Assembly (NCBI GenBank): GCA_022865865.1
Contig: JALHTN010000054.1
Coordinates: 1 to 13,125, forward strand
Origin: Anaerolineales bacterium
Lineage (GTDB): Bacteria; Chloroflexota; Anaerolineae; Anaerolineales; UBA4823
DNA length: 13,125 bases
Reading direction: 5' to 3'
Part shown: piece by piece, positions 1 through 5,139 of the stretch
How positions within the stretch are numbered: position 1 is the stretch's first letter
Layout: every line of letters starts with the position of its first letter
Notes under the pieces: model-generated
Told to the model about the DNA's origin: nothing
What the model saw: only the letters and a program-made list of their open reading frames with translations
The model's database searches: none
Made by a program: the position numbers and the translations under genes

Positions 1-160
1 CACTGGCATCGATGGTAAAGAAGGAGCTGCGGGTCATATTAAAACCTGCCAGCTGCTTCACATCATCAACAAGGATTGGAATTGTATATGGTCCTGGATA
101 AGATGGTACACGCGGACTCTGCGCTAACTGATTAGAATTTTTTTCGAATCCGGCACGCAT
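1..160 (-). CDS. Partial hypothetical protein (N-terminal 53 residues; rest lies beyond the window)
   Basis: An open frame runs without a stop from an ATG at 160 to the left edge, giving 53 residues that begin MRAGFEKNSNQL. The start is well supported: AAGGAGAG lies 5 bases upstream (166-173) and a sigma70-like promoter sits just before that. The visible peptide has a polar N-terminus, a stretch rich in proline and tyrosine (about residues 17-27, PRVPSYPGPYT), and then a mixed segment ILVDDVKQLAGFNM. There is no signal peptide or membrane segment in the visible part. I do not recognise the family. It lies 68 bases downstream of the hydrolase gene on the same strand, but its own promoter suggests that it is expressed separately. 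Confidence 0.7.
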   Translation of the reverse strand, partial: MRAGFEKNSNQLAQSPRVPSYPGPYTIPILVDDVKQLAGFNMTRSSFFTIDAS

Positions 161-184
161 TTTCACTCTCCTTGCAACAAGTTA

Positions 185-213
185 CCTATACTGAAATCCA
201 AAAATACTGACAA
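185..213 (-). promoter_or_regulatory. Sigma70-like promoter for the partial gene at the left edge
   Basis: On the minus strand a -35 box TTGTCA (208-213) is followed by a 17-base spacer and a -10 box TATAGG (185-190). This predicts transcription starting near 178 and a short leader of about 18 bases that contains the AAGGAG ribosome binding site. The spacing is ideal; five of six bases at -35 and four of six at -10 match the consensus. It lies wholly in the gap between the hydrolase stop and the next start codon. Confidence 0.5.
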
Positions 214-228
214 TGCATCATCAGGGTA

Positions 229-1119
229 TTATGCAGCAAGGAATTTGTCAATGGTGGCAAAATACTCCTGCTGGTGAGTAATGGCGATGCCGTGCTCACC
301 CCCTTCAAATACCTTAACCTCAGCCTGCAGGTAGAGCTGCTGCATGGCCTCACGCTTTTCAAGCGGTGTTGCCGGGTCCTCAGAACCAAAAACCAGCAAT
401 ATACGACCAGGCCAACCATCGAGATCTTCTGCGGAAAAAGTATAGTTCTCTGTCTGGTTGATCAAACGCTGCAGCATCGCCAGCATATCGGCTCTACCCA
501 GGCGGAAATTAACTGCCTCACGGGCTAATGCCCACAGTAAAGCCATATTCGGATTATCTGATTTATTACTCTCCAGGCGGGCAAAAGATTTGTTGATCAT
601 CCAGCGCAGCAGGAATGTGGGCGTGATGCGGAACCAGCCCATTAATCTGGCGATTTCCTGGCTGTTTTTGCTGTCTGGGGGACCAACTGCTGCAATGACC
701 ATTTTGCTGATGCGTTGAGGGTATTGGCGCAAAAAGGATTGCACCATCCAACCCCCGTACGATCCTCCCATTGTGTAAAACTTGTCGACGCCCAGATAGT
801 CAAGCAGCGCTATAAATCCAGAAAACAAATCCTCCAAATCTTCAATTGCAGGATAATCAGGTGCGATCACCCGGTACTGCTGGGCAAAGTGCTCCAATGA
901 AAAGAAGGAAACCTCAGCAATAGACGTCCCACCCGCTGGAATGAAAAGCGGTGGTTTTCCGGATCCGCTGTCGATGTAATTCCACTCGATCCCACTCAAG
1001 GAGACAGTTTGGTACGGATAGCTTTCGCGGAATACCTGCAGGCGATTTAGCGACTCCGCTGGCACATCTTCATATAATCTGGAAATCTTCCGGTTTGAGC
1101 TAATCAATTCTCTATTCAT
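229..1119 (-). CDS. Alpha/beta-hydrolase fold protein
   Basis: This 296-residue protein has the marks of an alpha/beta hydrolase of unknown substrate. The nucleophile elbow GGSYGG places the catalytic serine at residue 120; the acid is probably Asp248 in GSEDPATP and the base His276 in GGEHG. An early GSGKPPLFIPAGG (52-64) resembles the oxyanion-hole strand and loop, and residues of about 148-230 form a helical cap. There is no signal peptide, so it should be cytoplasmic. The segment YRVIAPDYP followed by a helix ending LLDYLGVDKF recalls the maspardin/proline-iminopeptidase branch of the family, but this is only an impression. I chose the ATG at 1119, which lies 22 bases after the stop of the P-loop gene. 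The frame stays open upstream to a TTG at 1188, but that would overlap the P-loop gene by 47 bases and adds 23 residues that look unlike a protein start. No strong ribosome binding site precedes 1119, so translational coupling to the upstream gene is likely. Confidence 0.88.
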   Translation of the reverse strand: MNRELISSNRKISRLYEDVPAESLNRLQVFRESYPYQTVSLSGIEWNYIDSGSGKPPLFIPAGGTSIAEVSFFSLEHFAQQYRVIAPDYPAIEDLEDLFSGFIALLDYLGVDKFYTMGGSYGGWMVQSFLRQYPQRISKMVIAAVGPPDSKNSQEIARLMGWFRITPTFLLRWMINKSFARLESNKSDNPNMALLWALAREAVNFRLGRADMLAMLQRLINQTENYTFSAEDLDGWPGRILLVFGSEDPATPLEKREAMQQLYLQAEVKVFEGGEHGIAITHQQEYFATIDKFLAA

Positions 1120-1141
1120 CCAATTTTGCGCGTGCTGTCTT

Positions 1142-1879
1142 CTAACCGCGGCTCTTGAGTCCCCACAACCGATCCAGGGTCTCTTCAAGACGATTTCCCA
1201 ATCCTAATCCACCCCTTGAGGTGACGTCATCCTCATTTTCGAATATTACGTAAGGAACTTTGCGGTCGCGTATGGTTAGATATTCTCCAGTTCCTGTTTT
1301 CGAAAGTAAGTCCCGCCAATCGTCATCCCGGTATAGTTTTTCCAGCTTTTCTTCCTCCACGGCATGCTCCAGGATGCTGTCCGGTCGCTCGGGGTTAAAG
1401 CGCTTTCGATTTTTTCGCAAGGATTCAGCAAATGAAACTTGCACATATACGATCCTTGCTCGTTCTAAGATCTGGTCCGATAAATGCTCGAAAGCCTGGC
1501 GGTAACCGCCGTGCTCACTGCCTCTGGCGAATTCCACAACCGTGGTTGTGTACTGGTGATAACCGTTGTTATCCCGGGTTCGTTTTTGATAATCAAGCCC
1601 AATCCGTTCAATCAACAGATTCCATAAATAAGGGTATTTAAAATATTCATCCTCATCAGTATGCAGACGTGGTTGGCCGAACTTTTCGCTGAGGATAGCA
1701 TCTTCCTCAAACCAAGCCCACAACATGGGGAAGTCATCGATCACATCCAGTTTTCCGATGTGATATTTTTCGATGCGCGTGGGTCCATCTGTATTGGTTA
1801 AGAACTCGAGGATTTCGCTTTTACCAGCTGCGGGTCGTCCGAGAAGCAATAAGATTTCGAAAAATGGATCAATAGGCAC
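1142..1879 (-). CDS. P-loop nucleotide-binding protein, kinase-like, function unknown
   Basis: This 245-residue protein starts with a hydrophobic strand (FFEILLLLG) running into a Walker A motif GRPAAGKS at residues 14-21, the fold of small-molecule kinases and other P-loop NTPases. A later strand RIVYVQVSF (142-150) is followed by ESLRKNRKRFNPERP, an arginine-rich stretch that looks like the lid of nucleoside or guanylate-type kinases; the C-terminal strand VPYVIFEN (208-215) completes a likely five-strand core. No membrane segment is seen. The substrate cannot be told from the sequence. I chose GTG at 1879 because GGAG stands 6 bases before it; an in-frame TTG at 1891 would add four residues but has no ribosome binding site. 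The gene is first in a probable two-gene transcript with the alpha/beta hydrolase, whose ATG lies 22 bases after this stop. It may serve as a predicted kinase of a cofactor or nucleotide, but that is inference. Confidence 0.8.
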   Translation of the reverse strand: MPIDPFFEILLLLGRPAAGKSEILEFLTNTDGPTRIEKYHIGKLDVIDDFPMLWAWFEEDAILSEKFGQPRLHTDEDEYFKYPYLWNLLIERIGLDYQKRTRDNNGYHQYTTTVVEFARGSEHGGYRQAFEHLSDQILERARIVYVQVSFAESLRKNRKRFNPERPDSILEHAVEEEKLEKLYRDDDWRDLLSKTGTGEYLTIRDRKVPYVIFENEDDVTSRGGLGLGNRLEETLDRLWGLKSRG

Positions 1880-1894
1880 TTTTGGCTCCAATGG

Positions 1895-1990
1895 TTAAGG
1901 GATGGATACGCCCAGATTATGCCAGAAAATCAGTTCGTCCACCAATCCATTCAGGCTTTCATCTTGAAAGAACGATTCATCCCAAGAGAT
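1895..1990 (-). pseudogene. Possible protein-coding remnant in front of the P-loop gene
   Basis: Between the csp terminator and the P-loop gene one minus-strand frame reads 31 residues and then TAA at 1895-1897. It ends LNGLVDELIFWHNLGVSIP and is rich in acidic and hydrophobic residues in a helix-like pattern. It has no ATG; the only start codons inside are a TTG and the GTG after it, which would leave 15-16 residues. The upstream side runs into the csp terminator, where an in-frame TGA is met. It could be the surviving 3' end of a lost gene or simply a chance frame; the protein-like composition is the only support. Confidence 0.2.
1916..1945 (-). promoter_or_regulatory. Candidate promoter for the P-loop/hydrolase pair
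   Basis: On the minus strand CATAAT (1916-1921) is a five-of-six match to the -10 box, and TTGGTG (1940-1945) lies 18 bases upstream as a weak -35. Transcription would start near 1909, about 30 bases before the GTG start. The site lies just after the csp terminator, where a new promoter is needed, but the -35 box is poor. Confidence 0.3.
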
Positions 1991-2027
1991 TAATAAAAAT
2001 CACCCCGCACAGCAATGTACAGGGTGA
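1991..2027 (-). terminator. Rho-independent terminator of the cold-shock gene
   Basis: On the minus strand, 23 bases after the csp stop codon, a 12-bp stem (with two G-U pairs) closes on the four-base loop TTGC: arms TCACCCTGTACA and TGTGCGGGGTGA at 2000-2027. It is followed at once by TTTTTATTA (1991-1999). Strong stem, small loop and T-run are the full signature of an intrinsic terminator, and it isolates csp from the P-loop gene downstream. Confidence 0.9.
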
Positions 2028-2050
2028 CTTGTTCTAAAATTCGAAGATGC

Positions 2051-2263
2051 TTATTCCACAGGCATCACATTGGCGGCTTGCAATCCCTTGGGACCTTCTT
2101 CAATCGAGAATTCCACTTTCTGACCTTCAACTAAATTGCGAAAACCTTCAGCTTCGATGGCAGTATAGTGAACGAATACATCCGGTCCATCTTCCTGAGA
2201 AATGAAGCCATATCCCTTGCTGCCGTTGAACCAATTAACTGTACCGACGATACGATCTGACAT
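2051..2263 (-). CDS. Cold-shock protein, CspA family
   Basis: This 70-residue protein is one complete cold-shock domain, the usual length for the family. It forms a five-strand OB-fold barrel that binds single-stranded RNA and DNA and melts mRNA secondary structure, typically as an RNA chaperone at low temperature or in fast growth. Both nucleic-acid motifs are present: RNP1 as KGYGFI (residues 16-21) and RNP2 as VFVHY (29-33), with the early aromatic residues of GTVNWFN (7-13). AAGGAG is placed 8 bases before the ATG at 2263, a strong ribosome binding site. The gene stands alone, divergent from nfeD, with a terminator just behind it. Its leader includes a second hairpin with a T-run (2332-2363), so expression may be set after transcription starts, which is typical for csp genes. 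Whether this copy is cold-induced cannot be seen. Confidence 0.97.
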   Translation of the reverse strand: MSDRIVGTVNWFNGSKGYGFISQEDGPDVFVHYTAIEAEGFRNLVEGQKVEFSIEEGPKGLQAANVMPVE

Positions 2264-2331
2264 TTACTTACTCCTTGACTCGTACATAATTTTTTGATGG
2301 ATGCATTTCGAATCCCCACCGGAGCAGTCAA

Positions 2332-2363
2332 CAAAAAATGACCCAGGACTTGCGCCTTGGGCC
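2332..2363 (-). terminator. Terminator-like hairpin in the leader of the cold-shock gene
   Basis: On the minus strand GGCCCAAGG and CCTGGGTC pair around a seven-base loop, with one G-U pair and one bulged A (2340-2363), and ATTTTTTG follows (T-run 2333-2338). No minus-strand gene lies before it, since nfeD points the other way, so it does not end a known gene. It lies about 70-100 bases before the csp start codon and would form right at the 5' end of a csp transcript started near 2363. It may act as an attenuator or as a stability hairpin, or be the end of a very short RNA; the sequence alone does not decide. Confidence 0.45.
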
Positions 2364-2440
2364 ATCGTCCTTATAATCCAATGGAAACTTCCGTGCATCC
2401 TAACTCGGCGATCATACCAGCATCTGGATTAATTGTCAAA

Positions 2441-2469
2441 TTTAGATTTTTCGTGTTTTAGATTTTTCG
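2441..2469 (+). repeat. 13-base direct repeat, 16-base period
   Basis: TTTAGATTTTTCG occurs twice without mismatch, at 2441-2453 and 2457-2469, separated by TGT. A 16-base period is about one and a half helical turns, so two protein subunits would not sit on the same face of the DNA. It lies about 100 bases before the nfeD start. It might be a regulator site, a small slippage duplication, or chance in AT-rich DNA. Confidence 0.4.
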
Positions 2470-2550
2470 AGCAGATCGTTTTCAACACAATTCAGGGATT
2501 ACTATCTTGAACCTTAATATTTCATCATCTCACTGATAACTTTTCCCGCT

Positions 2551-2556
2551 TATAAT
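2551..2556 (+). promoter_or_regulatory. Perfect -10 box next to the nfeD start (possible leaderless start)
   Basis: TATAAT at 2551-2556 matches the -10 consensus in full and ends 9 bases before the nfeD ATG (2566). Transcription from it would begin about 2562-2564, leaving practically no leader. This fits with the lack of any Shine-Dalgarno sequence before nfeD (the upstream bases read AACAAGAT). No -35 hexamer is visible at the right distance, so the assignment is uncertain. Confidence 0.35.
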
Positions 2557-2565
2557 AAACAAGAT

Positions 2566-3888
2566 ATGGTCAAGCGTATATTCCTGATTAGCTGGTTAAT
2601 AATTATTCTCCTGCCGTTGAGTGGATCCCCAGTTTCTGCTCAGGAGACCTCTTCACCAGTTCTGGTTCTTACTGCAGAAGGTCCGATAACTCCTTCAATG
2701 TTAGGCTATCTCGAGCGCGGCCTCAGCAGTGCCGAACAGCAAAACGCTGAAGCATTAATTTTCATGCTGGACACCCCCGGCGGCAGTGTTGATCTGATGA
2801 ATGAATTCGTCCAGGTGATTCGCGCAAGCAGCATACCTGTTGTGGTATATGTTGCCCCACAAGGTGCCATTGCAGGCAGTGCTGGAACGGTTATCACCCT
2901 GGCTGGTCACGCTTCATCTATGGCACCGGAGACTGCCATTGGAGCGGCGAGCCCGGTTGGGGCGGAGGGTGAAGACCTCGGTGAAACGATCGAGGCCAAG
3001 GAAAAGAATATCCTCAAAGCCCTGGTACGGTCCCTGGCTGAAGCGCGCGGAAAAGAAGCGATCCAGGTAGCGGAAGAGACCATCGAGTCCGCCTATGCAG
3101 TCTCGGCCAGCGAAGCTCTCCAAATCGGTTTAATTGACTTCATCGCGGATAATGTGCCCGATCTGCTTGACCAATTGGATGGCTACCAAGTCACCACCAT
3201 TGATGGACCGCTGACTTTGGAAACCAGTAACTCTCAGGTAATCCCCTTCGATCCAACTTTCATAGAGAGCCTCCTGGGAGTACTCACCAATCCAAACATC
3301 GTGTTCCTGCTGCTAACGGTTGGCGTCCAGGCAATTCTGATCGAACTTTCGAGCCCGGGCGGTTGGATTGCTGGATTTATTGGGGCAATCAGCGTGGCTC
3401 TAGCAGCATACGGCCTGGGAGTTTTACCGGTCAACTGGTTTGGGTTGATTTTCCTGGTGATCGCTTTTGTGCTCTTCGTCCTCGATATTAAAGCACCAAC
3501 CCATGGCGCTTTGACCGCGGCTGGGGTAGCTTCGCTGATCGTAGGTTCTTTGGTGCTGTTCAATTCACCGGGCACTCCATCCTTTTTGCGGGTTTCCGTA
3601 CCTCTGGTGATCGGGGTCTCGCTGGTCACGGCGGGAATATTTTTCGCAATATTGACCATCGCCCTCCGGGCGCAGAGAGCTCCTGTTCGGATGGGCCAGG
3701 AGTCCTTGATTGGACGTACCGGATCCGCTCGCACCACGATCGCACCCTTTGGCACAGTTCAATTGGGTGGCGAGTTATGGAGCGGCGAATTAGCGCCGGG
3801 AGAAGATACAATCAATGAAGGAGCACCCGTCGAAGTGCTGGAAGTCAAAGGGATCCGGGTGATCGTGCGCAAGGTCGAGCAGGCATAA
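2566..3888 (+). CDS. nfeD: NfeD-type membrane-bound serine protease (long form, ClpP-class)
   Basis: This 440-residue protein has the full three-part build of the long NfeD family. Residues 1-25 form a signal peptide ending VSA-QE. Residues of about 31-205 are a ClpP-like serine protease domain: GGSVDLM (72-78) and GAIAGSAG (100-107) place the catalytic serine at Ser105, and Lys145, ten residues before RSLAEARG, is the likely partner in a Ser-Lys dyad by analogy with the archaeal homologue. Residues of about 240-368 contain four to five membrane helices, and 374-437 are the NfeD C-terminal OB-fold (GQESLIGRTGSA onwards). The family is thought to cut or regulate membrane-bound stomatin/SPFH proteins, with the protease domain outside the cytoplasmic membrane. 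No SPFH gene is adjacent here, although these usually pair. The start follows a TATAAT box so closely that a leaderless transcript is possible. The nearest downstream gene is lipA, unrelated and 246 bases away. Confidence 0.93.
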   Translation: MVKRIFLISWLIIILLPLSGSPVSAQETSSPVLVLTAEGPITPSMLGYLERGLSSAEQQNAEALIFMLDTPGGSVDLMNEFVQVIRASSIPVVVYVAPQGAIAGSAGTVITLAGHASSMAPETAIGAASPVGAEGEDLGETIEAKEKNILKALVRSLAEARGKEAIQVAEETIESAYAVSASEALQIGLIDFIADNVPDLLDQLDGYQVTTIDGPLTLETSNSQVIPFDPTFIESLLGVLTNPNIVFLLLTVGVQAILIELSSPGGWIAGFIGAISVALAAYGLGVLPVNWFGLIFLVIAFVLFVLDIKAPTHGALTAAGVASLIVGSLVLFNSPGTPSFLRVSVPLVIGVSLVTAGIFFAILTIALRAQRAPVRMGQESLIGRTGSARTTIAPFGTVQLGGELWSGELAPGEDTINEGAPVEVLEVKGIRVIVRKVEQA

Positions 3889-3890
3889 TA

Positions 3891-3932
3891 AATCCATCCG
3901 CAGTATCCTTTATTCTGCATGCGGGGTGGATT
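3891..3932. other. Hairpin immediately after the nfeD stop codon
   Basis: AATCCATCCGCA (3891-3902) pairs with TGCGGGGTGGATT (3920-3932) through about 12 pairs with one G-U pair and one bulged G, leaving a 17-base loop. It begins only two bases after the nfeD stop codon. There is no T-run after it on the plus strand, so it is not a clear intrinsic terminator; it may protect the 3' end of the message or help a factor-dependent stop. Confidence 0.4.
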
Positions 3933-4030
3933 GATCACCCCAAAATCAACAGGTTTTGAATCATGCTCTGTTTACTTTTCACGCCTCTCCGGTTGTTCCA
4001 CCAGCATCCCAGGATACCGTTTGAATTAAC

Positions 4031-4057
4031 CTGCTTCTAAGAGGCAGTTTCTCATTC
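4031..4057 (+). terminator. Weak candidate terminator between nfeD and lipA
   Basis: CTGCTTC (4031-4037) and GAGGCAG (4041-4047) form a 7-bp stem with one G-U pair and a three-base loop TAA, followed by TTTCTCATT. The stem is short and the T-run broken, so it is a weak terminator at best. It lies in the 246-base gap between nfeD and lipA and would separate them into two transcripts. I see no good promoter for lipA downstream of it; TAGAAT at 4063-4068 is the best -10 but lacks a -35. Confidence 0.35.
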
Positions 4058-4087
4058 TGAGGTAGAATTAACCAGGAATTAAACCCT

Positions 4088-4107
4088 TTCTGCGATTATT
4101 AGCAGAA
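4088..4107 (+). other. Small hairpin in the lipA leader
   Basis: TTCTGC (4088-4093) and GCAGAA (4102-4107) are a perfect 6-bp inverted repeat around an eight-base AT-rich loop. TTTATT follows. It ends 17 bases before the ribosome binding site of lipA. It may be a minor leader structure or an operator half-site pair; there is no direct evidence for either. Confidence 0.3.
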
Positions 4108-4134
4108 TTTATTGGTAATTATTTAGGAATTCAC

Positions 4135-5073
4135 ATGCCCCATACTCCCACCCGTGACCGCGTAAAACCTGATAGCAATAGCACCACCCCCCTGCGCCGA
4201 CCCGACTGGATCAAAGTACGCGCCCCATCTGGAGAGACCTACCAGTGGCTGCAAGACCTGATGCGGACGAAAGAACTGCACACCGTGTGTGAAGAAGCCA
4301 TGTGTCCCAATCTGGGTGAGTGTTGGGGTGCTGGCACGGCGACATTCCTCATGCTGGGTGATGTCTGTACTCGTACCTGCGGCTTTTGCGATATCAAGCG
4401 CGGTCAGCCCTCGCCACTTGATTGGCTGGAACCGGAACGTATTGCACAAGCGGTTAAAGCGATGGACCTCAAGCATGCGGTCATAACCAGTGTCAATCGT
4501 GATGACCGCAAGGATGGTGGTGCACCGATCTTTGCTATGGTGATCAACCGCATACGCCAGCTGCATCCCGGCTGTTCAATCGAGGTCTTGATTCCCGATT
4601 TCAAAGGCAGCATAGAAGCTTTACAGATCGTGATGAACGCCCGCCCCGAGATACTCAACCACAACGTGGAAACCGTTCCGCGCCTGTTTAAGAAAGTTCA
4701 ACCTCAAGACCGCTACGAGTGGGCGGCCGAGACGCTGTCAAACGCCAAAAAGCTCGACCCTGAAGTGCTCACCAAGTCTGGGATCATGGTCGGCCTGGGT
4801 GAAACCATGGATGAAGTAAAAAGCGTCATGCGCGATCAGCGCAGCTGGGGAGTGGATATTCTGACCCTCGGCCAGTACCTGCAGCCGAGCAAGAAACACC
4901 TGCCCATTGCACGCTATTACACCATGGACGAGTTCGAAGAGTTGAGAGCATTTGGCCTTGAGATCGGTTTTCAATGGGTTGAGAGCGGGCCGCTGGTGCG
5001 TTCCTCATACCATGCTGCTGACCAGGTGCGCGCCCTCAGTCTCGTACACCGTAAATTGTATAGTACTTCATGA
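4135..5073 (+). CDS. lipA: Lipoyl synthase (radical SAM)
   Basis: LipA inserts two sulfur atoms into the octanoyl group attached to lipoyl domains of pyruvate and 2-oxoglutarate dehydrogenase and of the glycine cleavage H protein, making the lipoyl cofactor in the cytoplasm. At 312 residues it is of normal length. Both iron-sulfur clusters can be assigned: the auxiliary cluster that donates sulfur from C52, C57 and C63 ([12 protein letters not shown]), and the radical SAM cluster from C78, C82 and C85 (CTRTCGFC). The family landmarks [13 protein letters not shown] (118-130), the [10 protein letters not shown] segment (175-184), GLGE (220-223) and the C-terminal RSSYHA (289-294), whose serine completes the auxiliary cluster, are all present. 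The ATG at 4135 has AGGA 6 bases upstream. The octanoyltransferase gene lipB, a common neighbour, is not in the window. It is convergent with the nuo operon, with a strong terminator between. Confidence 0.98.
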   Translation: MPHTPTRDRVKPDSNSTTPLRRPDWIKVRAPSGETYQWLQDLMRTKELHTVCEEAMCPNLGECWGAGTATFLMLGDVCTRTCGFCDIKRGQPSPLDWLEPERIAQAVKAMDLKHAVITSVNRDDRKDGGAPIFAMVINRIRQLHPGCSIEVLIPDFKGSIEALQIVMNARPEILNHNVETVPRLFKKVQPQDRYEWAAETLSNAKKLDPEVLTKSGIMVGLGETMDEVKSVMRDQRSWGVDILTLGQYLQPSKKHLPIARYYTMDEFEELRAFGLEIGFQWVESGPLVRSSYHAADQVRALSLVHRKLYSTS

Positions 5074-5090
5074 TGAGAATTTACTGATCA

Positions 5091-5134
5091 TTAAATAATA
5101 AACGCCCTCCGGCATAAGAAAACCGGAGGGCGTT
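5091..5134. terminator. Bidirectional terminator between lipA and nuoN
   Basis: AACGCCCTCCGG (5101-5112) and CCGGAGGGCGTT (5123-5134) are a perfect 12-bp inverted repeat with a ten-base loop. On the minus strand it follows the nuoN stop by five bases and is trailed by TATTATTTAA, a fair T-rich tail, so it ends the whole nuo operon. For lipA on the plus strand the stem is the same but the tail is weak (ATCAATTAG). Its position between convergent stops supports a shared role. Confidence 0.88.
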
Positions 5135-5139
5135 ATCAA

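Larger units (their letters stand above)
2264..2565. other. Divergent csp/nfeD spacer (302 bases)
   Basis: This gap carries no convincing gene. It holds the csp leader with its ribosome binding site (about 2271-2276), a terminator-like hairpin on the minus strand (2332-2363), a weak minus-strand -10 TATAAG at 2370-2375 that would start the csp transcript just ahead of that hairpin, a perfect plus-strand TATAAT at 2372-2377, a 13-base direct repeat (2441-2469), and a second perfect TATAAT (2551-2556) next to the nfeD start. None of the TATAAT boxes has a good -35 partner. The region from 2420 to 2560 is rich in A and T. Confidence 0.6.

Noticed and set aside
1120..1188. TTG-initiated N-terminal extension of the alpha/beta hydrolase
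   Set aside because: It overlaps the P-loop gene by 47 bases, starts at a rare codon without a ribosome binding site, and its residues (KRPWIGCGDSRAAVRRQ) do not resemble a protein start of this family.
2307..2326. Resemblance to the 3' end of a tRNA (TTCGAAT then CCCC and an acceptor-like CCGGAGC)
   Set aside because: The T-stem partner is absent upstream, there is no D or anticodon arm, and no CCA. The TTCGAA core is a common six-base palindrome, so an att site or tRNA fragment is not supported.
2131..2334. Minus-strand open frame overlapping the cold-shock gene
   Set aside because: It is out of frame with a textbook cold-shock domain and contains no family features.
2381..2461. Plus-strand 26-residue open frame beginning with ATG in the csp/nfeD spacer
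   Set aside because: No ribosome binding site (only four bases separate it from a TATAAT), low complexity end, and no protein-like pattern.
3234..3755. 173-residue minus-strand frame inside nfeD
   Set aside because: It is a shadow of the nfeD reading frame, rich in Thr, Pro and Arg as expected from the opposite strand of a membrane gene, with no ribosome binding site.
4123..4566. 147-residue minus-strand frame inside lipA
   Set aside because: The sense strand encodes all conserved LipA cysteines; the antisense frame has no recognisable domain.
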